Positions 36,773 to 45,963 of a DNA stretch of 64,000 bases are shown piece after piece. A model generated the notes under the pieces. That model saw only the letters and a program-made list of their open reading frames with translations, made no database searches and had not been told where the DNA came from. Source of the stretch: RGIG8050 sp045588915 (GTDB lineage Bacteria > Bacillota > Clostridia > Christensenellales > UBA1242). Location of the stretch: positions 1 to 64,000 of the forward strand of contig JAZNFA010000008.1 of NCBI GenBank assembly GCA_045588915.1. The letters are read 5' to 3'. How positions within the stretch are numbered: the stretch's first letter is position 1; every line of letters begins with the position of its first letter. The translations under genes and the position numbers were made by a program.

Positions 36773-36972
36773 TGGCTAGAGCTGCATTAAAACAAAAACA
36801 AGCACGTGGTGGACGTTTAAACGGTAAACCATGTAAAGTTCGTGATTATACTCGTTGCAGTATTTGTGGTCGTCCACACGCTGTATTGAAAAAATATGGT
36901 ATCTGCCGTGTATGTTTTAGAGAAAAAGTCGCAAATGGTGAAATCCCAGGTTTCACGAAATCAAGTTGGTAA
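36772..36972 (+). CDS. rpsN: 30S ribosomal protein S14, zinc type
   Basis: 66 residues with CSICGRPHAVLKKYGICRVCF, the two CxxC pairs of the short zinc-binding S14 common in Bacillota. It is a few residues longer than the usual 61. Confidence 0.97.
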   Translation: MARAALKQKQARGGRLNGKPCKVRDYTRCSICGRPHAVLKKYGICRVCFREKVANGEIPGFTKSSW

Positions 36973-36991
36973 AAGGAGAAGAAGAAAGAAG

Positions 36992-37399
36992 ATGGCAAAT
37001 GTAGTTACTACTGATCCAATCGCTGATATGTTAACTCGTATTCGTAATGCAATTCGTGCACGTCACGAAAATGTATTAGTACCTCATTCAAACATTAAGG
37101 CAGAAATTGCTAAAGTGTTAAAAAAAGAAGGTTACATCGAAGATGTTAAAAGCATAACAAGCGATGGTAAAAAAATGTTGAAAATTACTTTCAAAATGGA
37201 AAATGGCGAACAAAAAGTAATTCAAGGCTTGCGTCGTATTTCTGCACCTGGTTTACGTGTATATGCTGGTGTTGAAGAATTACCACGTGTATTATCAGGT
37301 TTAGGTATCGCTTTGATCTCAACTTCAAAAGGTATTATGACCGATAAGCAAGCAAGAGCAATGAACTTAGGCGGGGAAGTCCTCGCGTGGGTTTGGTAA
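36992..37399 (+). CDS. rpsH: 30S ribosomal protein S8
   Basis: 135 residues. TDPIADMLTRIRNA at the start and STSKGIMTDKQARAMNLGGEVL at the end identify S8. The start at 36992 gives the expected N-terminus; AAGGAG is 12 bases upstream in a long purine run. S8 can repress spc operons. Confidence 0.97.
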   Translation: MANVVTTDPIADMLTRIRNAIRARHENVLVPHSNIKAEIAKVLKKEGYIEDVKSITSDGKKMLKITFKMENGEQKVIQGLRRISAPGLRVYAGVEELPRVLSGLGIALISTSKGIMTDKQARAMNLGGEVLAWVW

Positions 37400-37410
37400 G
37401 GAGGAACAAA

Positions 37411-38001
37411 ATGAGTCGAGTTGGAAAAACTATCATTAAAATTCCCGCTGGAGTGCAAGTCACTTTTGCGGATCGTATTGTTACTGTAACAAAAGGTAAT
37501 AATACTTTATCACGTGAAATTCGTACACCAATTGATGTCGAAATTCAAAATGACGAAATTAAAGTTACTCGTGGTAATGATTTAAATTTAAGTCGTTCAT
37601 TACATGGTTTATATAATCGCTTAATCCAAAATATGATTGTTGGTGTAACTGAAGGTTATTCTAAATATCTAATTTTGCATGGTGTTGGTTATAAGGCAAC
37701 TTTAAAAGGTGAAGATTTAGTTTTGAATTTAGGTTTCTCTCATCCAATCGAAATTAAAGGTGAACCTGGTATTAAATTTAAAGTTTTAACACCTGCTGAA
37801 GTTAATGATTTGAACTTAGGCAAAGAAGGTGTTGGTACTGTTGTTTCAGTTAATGGTATTGATAAAGAAAAAGTCGGTTTAGTTGCTGGTAAAATTCGTG
37901 ACTTGCGTCCAGTTGAACCATATCATATGTATGGTATTCGTTATCGTGGTGAACGTGTACGTCGTAAAGAAAGTAAAGCCGGTGCAAAAGGCGCGAAATA
38001 A
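37411..38001 (+). CDS. rplF: 50S ribosomal protein L6
   Basis: 196 residues, slightly longer than usual. It begins MSRVGKTIIKIPAGV and ends its core with EPYHMYGIRYRGERVRRKE. AAGGAGG sets the ATG at 37411. Confidence 0.97.
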   Translation: MSRVGKTIIKIPAGVQVTFADRIVTVTKGNNTLSREIRTPIDVEIQNDEIKVTRGNDLNLSRSLHGLYNRLIQNMIVGVTEGYSKYLILHGVGYKATLKGEDLVLNLGFSHPIEIKGEPGIKFKVLTPAEVNDLNLGKEGVGTVVSVNGIDKEKVGLVAGKIRDLRPVEPYHMYGIRYRGERVRRKESKAGAKGAK

Positions 38002-38011
38002 GGAGTAAACA

Positions 38012-38377
38012 ATGATTAAAAAAGAAAATAAAAATTTAGCAAGAAAACAACGTGCTAAGAGACAAAGCGATATTCTTGGAACTGCTGCTTGTCCACGTTT
38101 GTGTGTGTATCGTAGCTTGTTACATATCTATGCACAGTTAGTTGACGATGAAAAAGGTAAAACTGTTATAGCGATGAACACAAATATGCCAGCAATCAAA
38201 GCTTTAATTAAAGGTAAAACAAAACGTGAAGCAGCTAACATTGTTGGTGAAGAATTAGCAAAAGCTGCATTAGCTAAAAAAATTAAAACAGTTGTTTTTG
38301 ATCGTAATGGTTACGTTTATACAGGTCGTGTTGCTGAAGTCGCTGAGGGTGCACGAAAAGGAGGATTGAAATTCTAA
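38012..38377 (+). CDS. rplR: 50S ribosomal protein L18
   Basis: 121 residues of normal length. PRLCVYRSLLHIYAQLVDD and the close FDRNGYVYTGRVAEVAEGAR mark L18, a 5S rRNA binder. It overlaps rpsE by one base. Confidence 0.97.
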   Translation: MIKKENKNLARKQRAKRQSDILGTAACPRLCVYRSLLHIYAQLVDDEKGKTVIAMNTNMPAIKALIKGKTKREAANIVGEELAKAALAKKIKTVVFDRNGYVYTGRVAEVAEGARKGGLKF

Positions 38378-39003
38378 TGGAAGAACAAGTAAAAAAAGAA
38401 GCAGTTAGTGCAAACACATTATTATCTACAACTGGTAAAGAATTGCGTGCTAATGCTCGTGATACCAGTAAAAAAGCTTTATATTCAAATGCTGGTCCTC
38501 GTAAACCACGTCAACAAAGTGAAGATGAACAAAATGGTTTGTCATCTAAATTAATCGGTGTTAACCGTATTACCAAAGTTGTTGCAGGTGGTCGTACCTT
38601 ACGTTTCAACGCTGTTGTTGTTATGGGTAATAAAAAAGGTATGGTTGCTGTAGGTTCAGGTAAAGCTCGTGAAGTTGCAGAAGCAATTAAAAAAGCAGAA
38701 AGCGATGCTAAAAAGAATTTCAAAAATGTGCCAATTAGTAATGCAACTATTCCACACCGTATGGTTGGTAAATTCGGTACAACACGTGTATTGTTATTGC
38801 CTGCAAAAGGTGGTTCTGGTATAATTGCTGGTGGAGCAGTTAAGGCTGTACTTGAATTAGCTGGTTATGAAGACGTAACTGCAAAATGCTATGGTTCAAC
38901 TAACGCAATGAATGTTGTGAAAGCAACTATGGCAGCCATTACAAAAATGCGTACCCGTGAAGAAGTGGCACGCTTACGCGGTAAATCCGTAGAAGAAATT
39001 TAA
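38377..39003 (+). CDS. rpsE: 30S ribosomal protein S5
   Basis: 208 residues; about 40 at the N-terminus exceed the usual bacterial S5 (about 165). The core has INRITKVVAGGRTLRF-like and GTGKAREV-like S5 segments (here VNRITKVVAGGR and VGSGKAREV). S5 contributes to mRNA unwinding and accuracy. Confidence 0.97.
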   Translation: MEEQVKKEAVSANTLLSTTGKELRANARDTSKKALYSNAGPRKPRQQSEDEQNGLSSKLIGVNRITKVVAGGRTLRFNAVVVMGNKKGMVAVGSGKAREVAEAIKKAESDAKKNFKNVPISNATIPHRMVGKFGTTRVLLLPAKGGSGIIAGGAVKAVLELAGYEDVTAKCYGSTNAMNVVKATMAAITKMRTREEVARLRGKSVEEI

Positions 39004-39017
39004 GGAGGAATATTAAA

Positions 39018-39473
39018 ATGGCAGAAACTACAACAAAAACAACAAAAACAACAAAAACAGCAGCAACAAAGGCAACAGCTACTAAGGCTGCTACAACAAA
39101 AGCTACTACAGTAAAAGCAGCAGCTCCAAAAGCTACTGCGACTAAGGCAGCTAATACTAAAACTACAACAGCTGCAAAAGTTGCTGCACCAAAAGCTACA
39201 GCTACTAAAACAGCAACAACAAAAGCAACAGCTAAGCCAGCAGTCAAAGCTGCACCAAAAGCAGCAGAAAAGAAAACTGCAAAGCCAGTTGCTAATGGTA
39301 AAATCCGTGTAACAATGATTCACGGTATTGCTTCTTGCACAAAACGTCAAATCCGTACAGCAAAAGCATTAAAATTAAGTCGCCCTGGTGATACTCGTGA
39401 ATTGCCAAATTTACCATCTACTTTGGGTGCTTGCAAAAAATTGGAACACTTAGTAAAAGTTGAAATAATTTAA
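39018..39473 (+). CDS. rpmD: 50S ribosomal protein L30 with large Ala/Lys/Thr-rich N-terminal extension
   Basis: 151 residues; L30 is normally about 60. The L30 domain occupies the last 58 or so (KIRVTMIHGIASCTKRQIR onward). The first 92 are almost purely Ala, Lys and Thr with some Val and Pro. The ATG at 39018 has AAGGAGG, and no start lies next to the core, so the extension is probably real. It is the most extreme of the tails in this operon. Confidence 0.93.
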   Translation: MAETTTKTTKTTKTAATKATATKAATTKATTVKAAAPKATATKAANTKTTTAAKVAAPKATATKTATTKATAKPAVKAAPKAAEKKTAKPVANGKIRVTMIHGIASCTKRQIRTAKALKLSRPGDTRELPNLPSTLGACKKLEHLVKVEII

Positions 39474-39483
39474 GGAGTACATC

Positions 39484-39927
39484 ATGATTATCAATGAATT
39501 GTCGCCACATCCGTTGGCTAAAACAAAAAAACGTCGCGTCGGTCGTGGTATCGGTAGCGGTATGGGTAAGACTTCAACCCGTGGACAAAAAGGTGCTGGA
39601 CAACGTTCTGGTGCTGGTTTACGTACAGGCTTTGAAGGTGGTCAAATGCCTTTAATGCGTCGTTTACCAAAACGTGGTTTTACCAATATTTTTTCAAAGG
39701 AATATGCTATTGTTAATGTTAGTGCTTTGAATCAATTTAAGGCTAATGCTCAAGTTGATGCTGCAATTCTTTTAGAAAAGGGTATAATTTCTAAAGTGGG
39801 TGCATATGGTATTAAAATTTTGGGCGATGGTGAATTAAAAGTTGCTTTGAAAGTAACTGCTAATGCATGGACAAAAGAAGCAGAAAAGAAAATTAAAAAA
39901 GCTGGTGGAGAAATTAAGAAATGTTAA
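39484..39927 (+). CDS. rplO: 50S ribosomal protein L15
   Basis: 147 residues. The Gly/Arg-rich N-terminal half (KKRRVGRGIGSGMGKTSTRG, GFEGGQMPLMRRLPKRG) is diagnostic. It overlaps secY by 7 bases. Confidence 0.97.
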   Translation: MIINELSPHPLAKTKKRRVGRGIGSGMGKTSTRGQKGAGQRSGAGLRTGFEGGQMPLMRRLPKRGFTNIFSKEYAIVNVSALNQFKANAQVDAAILLEKGIISKVGAYGIKILGDGELKVALKVTANAWTKEAEKKIKKAGGEIKKC

Positions 39928-41246
39928 AAACATTACGCGAAGCCTTTGCACAAAAAGATTTGCGTCATAAAATTCTACTGACGATAGGGTTAATGCTGGT
40001 TTATATGATAGGATGTTTTTTACCTATTCCTGGTATTGACCCTGAAGTCTTCGCGTCTGCCGTAAGTGCAGATGGTTCAGATAGTTTTTTAAGTTTATTA
40101 TCATCTTTAACTGGTGGAGCTTTATCGAAAGGTGCTTGGTTTGCAATTGGTGTTTCTCCATACATTACATCATCAATCGTAATTCAATTATTAACGGTAG
40201 CAATTCCTGCATTGGCTCGTTTATCAAAACAAGGTAGTGAAGGACGTAAGAAAATTGCAGTTATTACACGTTATGTTGCATTAGTTTTGGCTTTAGTTCA
40301 AGCTATTGCGATTGTAGTAGCTGTAAATACAGTTAGCAGTAAAACCTTATTGTGGTCGGCTGCTCCTGATTTTTTGGTGCAAGTATTGGTTGTAATTTCT
40401 TTAGTTGCTGGTACGATGTTAACCGTATGGATTGGTGATAAAATCACCGAAATCGGTATTGCGAATGGTATGAGTATGCTTGTTTTTGTTGGTATTTTGA
40501 CTTCTGGCATAACAGCATTTACCAGCAGTATTATGAAAATCTTTACTGAAGGTATCGATGCAGTAACTACACCTGTTGTATTTATCGTTTTGTTGGTTTT
40601 TATTTTTGCCTTTATCGTTATGTTCGATTTATCTGAACGTCGTATTCCTGTTACTTATGCAAAACAAGTAAAAGGAAATAAAATGTATGGTGGGCAATCA
40701 ACTAATATTCCAATTAAATTGAATGCTACTGGTGTTATGCCAATTATTTTTGCGACAGCACTTGTTAATTTTCCACAATTGATTATGCAAATGTTATTAT
40801 CATTCAATAATCAAGGTGTAATTAAAGCTTATGATTGGTACCAAACCTATATGGGTACTGGAACATGGATTAATATTGTCGTTACTGCGTTGTTGATTTT
40901 AGGATTTTCCTATTTCTATGCAACTATGACATTTAATCCAGAAGAAGTAGCTTTGCAAATTCAACGTAACGGTGGTTTTATTTTGGGATATCGCCCAGGT
41001 AAACCAACGGCAGATTATTTAAAGAAAGTTTCACATCGAATTACATTCTTTGGTGCAATCTTCTTAATGTTGGTTTCGATGGTTCCATCATTACTGTTTA
41101 CCAGTATTCCGGCAATCAAAGGGGATTCTTTGACTACAGCATTTACCTCAATTGGTATGTTAGTGTTGGTTTCTGTAGCTTTGGAATTCGACAAATCAAT
41201 TCAAAATCAAATGCTAATGAAGCAATATAAAGGCTTTTTGAAATAA
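39921..41246 (+). CDS. secY: Preprotein translocase subunit SecY
   Basis: 441 residues with ten predicted membrane segments. The first segment motif GCFLPIPGID, the plug region with SLLSSLTGGALS, and YFYATMTFNPEEVA are typical. It forms the channel for secreted and membrane proteins. It sits after rplO as in most spc operons. Confidence 0.97.
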   Translation: MLKTLREAFAQKDLRHKILLTIGLMLVYMIGCFLPIPGIDPEVFASAVSADGSDSFLSLLSSLTGGALSKGAWFAIGVSPYITSSIVIQLLTVAIPALARLSKQGSEGRKKIAVITRYVALVLALVQAIAIVVAVNTVSSKTLLWSAAPDFLVQVLVVISLVAGTMLTVWIGDKITEIGIANGMSMLVFVGILTSGITAFTSSIMKIFTEGIDAVTTPVVFIVLLVFIFAFIVMFDLSERRIPVTYAKQVKGNKMYGGQSTNIPIKLNATGVMPIIFATALVNFPQLIMQMLLSFNNQGVIKAYDWYQTYMGTGTWINIVVTALLILGFSYFYATMTFNPEEVALQIQRNGGFILGYRPGKPTADYLKKVSHRITFFGAIFLMLVSMVPSLLFTSIPAIKGDSLTTAFTSIGMLVLVSVALEFDKSIQNQMLMKQYKGFLK

Positions 41247-41271
41247 TAAGTAAAAGCCGAAAGGGGGAATT

Positions 41272-41904
41272 ATGAATATTATATTAAATGGTGCCAGTGG
41301 TAGTGGCAAGGGTAGTATGGCAGGTTTCTTGGTGCGAGATTTTGGCTTGGTCCATATTTCTACCGGCGATTTGTTCCGTGAACAAATCGCTAAACAAACA
41401 CCACTTGGTAAAAAAGTTGAATCGTATGTTTCGACTGGAAAATGGGTACCTGATGAAGTAACCATTGAAGTTTTAATGGATCGTATTAGTCAACCTGACT
41501 GTGCGAAAGGTGTCATTTTAGATGGTTTTCCCCGTACTTTAAATCAAGCAATCGCACTAGACAAAGTTTTAAAAGTTGATTTGGTTATTGCTATTGAAGT
41601 GACCGATGATATTGTTCAAACTCGTTTAGGTGGTCGTTATATGTGTCGTAACTGTGGTACAATTCACTCAACACGTTGGGATGCTATTGATAAATGCAAA
41701 AAATGTGGTGGTACTGACTTGTATCAACGTGATGATGATAAAGCCGAAGTTATTCAAAAACGTTTGGAAAACTTTAAATTGAATAATGGCGAAATTTTAG
41801 ATTTCTATCGTAAGGCAAATAAATTATTTGTTGTTCAAGATAAGATTGAAAATACACCTGCAGATACGTATGCTTTGGTAAAGGATACGGTTGCAAAATT
41901 ATGA
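41272..41904 (+). CDS. adk: Adenylate kinase
   Basis: 210 residues. The P-loop reads GASGSGKGS rather than the usual GPPGAGKGT, the AMP-binding STGDLFR and DGFPRT are present, and the LID carries a zinc site (CRNC...CKKC) as in Gram-positive enzymes. It interconverts ATP, ADP and AMP. AAAGGGGGA precedes the ATG, and it overlaps map by 4 bases. Confidence 0.95.
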   Translation: MNIILNGASGSGKGSMAGFLVRDFGLVHISTGDLFREQIAKQTPLGKKVESYVSTGKWVPDEVTIEVLMDRISQPDCAKGVILDGFPRTLNQAIALDKVLKVDLVIAIEVTDDIVQTRLGGRYMCRNCGTIHSTRWDAIDKCKKCGGTDLYQRDDDKAEVIQKRLENFKLNNGEILDFYRKANKLFVVQDKIENTPADTYALVKDTVAKL

Positions 41905-42677
41905 AGCAATTAACAGCTGCACAAATTTCAAATATGCGTTTTGCTGGTAAAGTTTTGGCGGATACGTTTAAACATATTCGCCAAAATTTACATGCAGGTA
42001 TGACAACACGTGATGTTGATAAACTAGCAGAAAATTATATTCTTCAACAAGGATGTTATCCTTGCTTTAAGGGTGTTTATGATTATCAATATGCTTGTAA
42101 CACTAGTGTTAATGAAGAAATTATTCACGGTATTCCAACAGATAAAGTTTTAAATGATGGTGACATCATTACTGTTGATTGTGGTGCAGGATTTAATGGT
42201 ATTTGCACTGATGCTTGTCGTACATTTGCTGTTGGTAAAATTTCGGCGCAAGCACAAGAATTAATTAATGTTACTAGAAACTGTTTTTATCGTGCTGTTG
42301 AAAAAATTAAACCTGGCATTGAAGTAGCAATCGTCGGCAAGACAATTGAAAATTATATTGATAAACTTGGCAATTATAGTATTTTGGAAAACTATTGTGG
42401 TCATGGTATTGGTAAAAATTTACACGAAGACCCACTGATTCCTAATTACATTGTGCGCAATTCAAGTTTACAACAACATACTCGTAAAAAATTTCAGATA
42501 AATACTGCCGTTTGTATTGAGCCAATGATTTTTCAAAGTAAAAACAATAAGGTAAAAGTTGCTCCTGATGGTTGGACAGTAATTTCAACGGATGGAGCAT
42601 TAAGTGCGCATTATGAAAACACCGTCCTGATTACAGCGAACGGTGTTGAAATTTTAACAAATAGTGATGAAAATTAA
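41901..42677 (+). CDS. map: Methionine aminopeptidase type I
   Basis: 258 residues. The metal ligands are visible in VDCGAGFNG and TDACRTF (Asp), GHGIG (His), CIEPM and YENT (Glu). The substrate-site His is in IIHGIP. It removes initiator Met. The usual followers infA, rpmJ, rpsM, rpsK, rpoA and rplQ are not here; the unit ends by running 4 bases into convergent sepF. Confidence 0.95.
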   Translation: MKQLTAAQISNMRFAGKVLADTFKHIRQNLHAGMTTRDVDKLAENYILQQGCYPCFKGVYDYQYACNTSVNEEIIHGIPTDKVLNDGDIITVDCGAGFNGICTDACRTFAVGKISAQAQELINVTRNCFYRAVEKIKPGIEVAIVGKTIENYIDKLGNYSILENYCGHGIGKNLHEDPLIPNYIVRNSSLQQHTRKKFQINTAVCIEPMIFQSKNNKVKVAPDGWTVISTDGALSAHYENTVLITANGVEILTNSDEN

Positions 42678-43300
42678 TTGTTTTTTATGTTAACACCTTT
42701 GGGAGCTAAGATAAATTCTGTTGCAGTTTTTTGCATAATCATACCACCAATTGCATTAACAAAACCACAAATATAATCTAAGAAACGTTGACCATCTGTT
42801 GTGGTAAATTTCGATAGAGAAACAATACACGCATTACCATTTGCTAGGTTTGTTAAAATTGTTGAAATCTCAGCCGATGTTTGTGGCGCAATTACTAATA
42901 AATTTTGGTTTGCACTGACTTGACCTAATAGAGCATTGTCAAAGTTGCCAGAAAGATTGTTATGTGTGTTAAAAATTTGTGGTTGTGGTGTTTCCACGAC
43001 CTGTTGAATAACTGTCGGTTGTGGAGCTGGTGTAGGCGCTGGTTGTGTGATTTGAATCAACGATGGAGTAGTTCCACTGGTTAAACCATTGTCACCTAAA
43101 AGTACGCTTGCCGCTTCTAAGCGTTGATCTTCCATTGTTGGTTGTTGTGTCGGTATCGTTGTAGTTGGTTCAGGAGTTACAGATGTCGGCATCGTAGGTT
43201 CTTCATAAATATTATTTTCTTCTTCTGTAACTTCAGGTTCTGGTTGAATTTTTTTCTTTTCGATTGTTAAACCGTTTTTCAATAAGTTAAATAACCCCAT
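42674..43300 (-). CDS. sepF: Cell division protein SepF
   Basis: 208 residues. An amphipathic N-terminal helix (MGLFNLLKNGL) for membrane binding, a long Pro/Thr/Gln-rich linker (about 20-120) and a C-terminal SepF (DUF552) fold with RFLDYICGFVNAIGG are present. It anchors FtsZ to the membrane. It usually lies in a ylm cluster, but here it stands alone. The start is leaderless. Confidence 0.88.
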   Translation of the reverse strand: MGLFNLLKNGLTIEKKKIQPEPEVTEEENNIYEEPTMPTSVTPEPTTTIPTQQPTMEDQRLEAASVLLGDNGLTSGTTPSLIQITQPAPTPAPQPTVIQQVVETPQPQIFNTHNNLSGNFDNALLGQVSANQNLLVIAPQTSAEISTILTNLANGNACIVSLSKFTTTDGQRFLDYICGFVNAIGGMIMQKTATEFILAPKGVNIKNN

Positions 43301-43306
43301 AAAATA

Positions 43307-43334
43307 TTATTACGCAGATTTTAATTGTTTGCAA
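43307..43334 (-). promoter_or_regulatory. Leaderless-type promoter of sepF
   Basis: On the minus strand: TTGCAA (43334-43329), 16 bases, TAATAA (43312-43307), 6 bases, ATG. Its -35 overlaps the gpsA -35 region, so the two genes share a divergent control region. Confidence 0.5.
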
Positions 43335-43353
43335 TTAGAATTATTGTTATAAT
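43325..43353 (+). promoter_or_regulatory. Leaderless promoter of gpsA
   Basis: TTGTTT (43325-43330), 17 bases, TATAAT (43348-43353), then 7 bases to the ATG at 43361. The TTG of the -35 is in frame with the gene and can be mistaken for a start codon. Confidence 0.8.
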
Positions 43354-43360
43354 TGTCAAT

Positions 43361-44341
43361 ATGAATAAAATTAGTGTTTTAGGTTGTGGTCGTTGGGCTT
43401 CTTTTCATGCCTGGTATCAAATAGAAAAATTATATAATGATGTAATGATGTGGGGACGTGCCGAAGATAAATATTTTGCTGAGCTGCGTAAAACCCACAA
43501 AAATGGTTATATCGAGATGCCAAAAAATTTGCGATATAGTACGGATTTGTCCGAAGCAATCAATTTTGCTGACACAATCATTATTGCAATCAGTGCACAA
43601 GCAATGCAAGAGTTTGCTAAAACGATTGCGCAACAAGAACCTAAAAATAAAACGTTTGTCCTTTGTATGAAAGGGATTGACCAAAACACTGGAGAGCGTT
43701 TGAGTGAAATTTTGCGCAAAAATATAGATGATTCTAATCATATTTGTGTTTGGGTCGGACCTGGACATATTGAAGAATTAACAGCAAATCAACCAAATGT
43801 AATGATTATCTCTGGAGATAATGAAGCAACAGTTAAGCATTTGATTAATAAATTTGAAAGTCCTTTAATTTCTATTTTAAGTAGTGATGATTTGATTGGT
43901 GTTGAAGTTGGTGCAGCTGCTAAGAATGTAATGGGAATTGCGGCTGGCTTTTTGGATGGTTTAGGTAAGTCATCACTCAAAGGTGCTTTAATGGCACGTG
44001 GTTGTTATGAAGTTTCTCTTTTGATTGAAAAAATGGGTGGTAATAAAATGACTGCTTTTGGTATGAGTCATCTCGGTGATTTTGAAGCTACGTTATTTAG
44101 TAAAAACAGTCATAACCGTCGTTATGGTGAAGAATATATACAAGACCGTTTGTCTGATAACATTGGTACGGCCGAAGGTGTTGGAACAACCAAGGCAATG
44201 TATCAATTAGCGCAAAAATATGGGGTATATATGCCAATTACTACTACGATTTATCGTATCTTAAACCTTGGGGCAAATAAAAATGATGTGATTTACGATT
44301 TATTTAAAACAACAACACATAGGGAATTTAATTATGAATAA
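43361..44341 (+). CDS. gpsA: NAD(P)-dependent glycerol-3-phosphate dehydrogenase
   Basis: 326 residues. The N-terminal Rossmann motif is ISVLGCGRWAS (usual GAGSWGTA), VGPGHIEEL replaces the usual GPSHAEEV, and the catalytic Lys is in GAAAKNVMGIAAGFLDGLG. It makes sn-glycerol-3-phosphate for phospholipids. The 3' end overlaps tgt by 8 bases. Confidence 0.92.
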   Translation: MNKISVLGCGRWASFHAWYQIEKLYNDVMMWGRAEDKYFAELRKTHKNGYIEMPKNLRYSTDLSEAINFADTIIIAISAQAMQEFAKTIAQQEPKNKTFVLCMKGIDQNTGERLSEILRKNIDDSNHICVWVGPGHIEELTANQPNVMIISGDNEATVKHLINKFESPLISILSSDDLIGVEVGAAAKNVMGIAAGFLDGLGKSSLKGALMARGCYEVSLLIEKMGGNKMTAFGMSHLGDFEATLFSKNSHNRRYGEEYIQDRLSDNIGTAEGVGTTKAMYQLAQKYGVYMPITTTIYRILNLGANKNDVIYDLFKTTTHREFNYE

Positions 44342-45470
44342 TGAATATTTTTCTTTTGAAGTTGAAGCAAAATCATCTGAATGTTTTGCAAGAACTGGAG
44401 TTTTTCATACACCACACGGTGACATTGAAACGCCAATTTTTATGCCAGTTGGCACAAGGGCATCTGTTAAAGGCTTAGCTCCGGAAGAAGTTGCCGATGC
44501 TGGTGCAGAAATTATTCTTGCAAACACTTACCATTGTTTCTTACGCCCAGGTGCAGATATTGTTGCTCAAGCTGGAGGGTTACATCAGTTTATGAATTGG
44601 AATGCTCCGATTTTGACCGATAGTGGTGGCTTCCAGGTTTTTTCTTTGGAAAATTTACGTAAACTTGATGACGATGGTGTTTCTTTTAAAAGCCATATTG
44701 ATGGCAAACTTTTTAAATTTACCCCAGAAAGTAATATGGAGGTTCAAAATAAACTAGGCGCTGATATTATTATGCAATTAGATATTTGTACACCTTACGG
44801 AGCTACTAAAGAAGAAGTTATTGCTGCTGACGCACGTACTGTGGATTGGTTACGTAGATGTTATATCGCTCATCAAAATCCAAAACAAGCGTTGTTCCCA
44901 ATTATACAAGGTAATTTTTATAAAGATCTCCGTTTAAAGAGTTTGGAAAATGCGTTGCCTTATATGAAGCACGGAATCGCTGTTGGTGGTTTAGCTATTG
45001 GTGAACCTTTTACTGTTTTACGTGAGCATTTACAAAATCTTGCACCACACTTGCCAGTAGAAGTTCCACATTATTTGATGGGTGCTGGAACGCCAGACTA
45101 TATTTTCGAAGGTATCGAAAATGGTATTGATATGTTCGACTGTGTATATCAAACTCGTATGGCACGTCACGGTATGGCAATTACTGATGACGGAAATATC
45201 AATATTCGTAATCAAAAATATCAAACCGACTTTACGCCGATACAATCTGATTGTCAATGTTATGCTTGTCGTAACTATACTAAAGCTTATATTCGACATT
45301 TAATTTCAGTTGGTGAAATGTTTGGTGCTCGTTTGTTATCTTTGCATAACATTCACTGGACCTTGAATTTAGTTAGAAATATTCGTACAGCAATTCGTGA
45401 GGATCGCTTTGTGGCTTATAAAAAAGCTTTTTACCAACGTTTTTATCACGACGATGTTCATTGTTCCTAA
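44334..45470 (+). CDS. tgt: tRNA-guanine (queuine) transglycosylase
   Basis: 378 residues. The GGFQVFSL loop with the preceding Asp (TDSGGFQ), MQLDICTPYG, VGGLAIGEP, and a zinc site CQCYAC...H identify Tgt. It exchanges guanine 34 for preQ1 in GUN-anticodon tRNAs. It overlaps gpsA and is followed by yajC, a frequent neighbour. Confidence 0.96.
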   Translation: MNNEYFSFEVEAKSSECFARTGVFHTPHGDIETPIFMPVGTRASVKGLAPEEVADAGAEIILANTYHCFLRPGADIVAQAGGLHQFMNWNAPILTDSGGFQVFSLENLRKLDDDGVSFKSHIDGKLFKFTPESNMEVQNKLGADIIMQLDICTPYGATKEEVIAADARTVDWLRRCYIAHQNPKQALFPIIQGNFYKDLRLKSLENALPYMKHGIAVGGLAIGEPFTVLREHLQNLAPHLPVEVPHYLMGAGTPDYIFEGIENGIDMFDCVYQTRMARHGMAITDDGNINIRNQKYQTDFTPIQSDCQCYACRNYTKAYIRHLISVGEMFGARLLSLHNIHWTLNLVRNIRTAIREDRFVAYKKAFYQRFYHDDVHCS

Positions 45471-45489
45471 AATCCGACAAAAATTTTGG

Positions 45490-45518
45490 TTGTATTCTTG
45501 ATTTTGTTAAGATATAAT
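45490..45518 (+). promoter_or_regulatory. Leaderless promoter of yajC
   Basis: TTGTAT (45490-45495), 17 bases, TATAAT (45513-45518), 7 bases, ATG at 45526. Confidence 0.8.
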
Positions 45519-45525
45519 TGCTACT

Positions 45526-45963
45526 ATGGTAAGTAATATTGTTTCATACATAATGTTAGGCCTTGTTGTGGTAGCAATGGCCGTATTCTTGTTTACTTCA
45601 GGTCGTAAACAAAAAAAAGCACAAGAAGATTATATGTCAATGTTGGACAGTCTTCGTCCAGGTGTAAAAGTTAAAATGATTTCTGGTTTATTAGGACGCA
45701 TTAAAGATATTCGTGAAGAAGCACCTAATTTCAAAACAGTTACTTTAAATATTGGTGATGATAAAAATGTTGTTGAAATGACTTTTGTTATTGATGCAGT
45801 ACAAGGGATTGTTAATGAAGAAGCAATTAACAAATTAAATATGGAAAAAATGGCAGCTGAAGTTGTTGAAAATCCAACTGAAACCACAGAAGAAGTTAGC
45901 GAAAAAGTAGAAGAAATTGAATCTAAGACTTCAAGCAAGAAAACAACAAAAAAACGCAAGTAA
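45526..45963 (+). CDS. yajC: Preprotein translocase subunit YajC
   Basis: 145 residues; YajC is usually 90-110. One membrane segment (about 5-24) precedes RKQKKAQEDYMSMLDSLRPG, the YajC signature. A Glu/Lys/Thr-rich tail of about 45 residues follows. It is an accessory part of the Sec machinery. The tail overlaps the convergent YkvI-like gene by 41 bases. Confidence 0.9.
   Translation: MVSNIVSYIMLGLVVVAMAVFLFTSGRKQKKAQEDYMSMLDSLRPGVKVKMISGLLGRIKDIREEAPNFKTVTLNIGDDKNVVEMTFVIDAVQGIVNEEAINKLNMEKMAAEVVENPTETTEEVSEKVEEIESKTSSKKTTKKRK

Noticed and set aside
43325..43360. TTG at 43325 (and similarly 50065 and 1511) as the true start codon
   Set aside because: Each is the -35 element placed 36 bases before an ATG and is in frame by geometry only. 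The residues added do not match the families where these are known.
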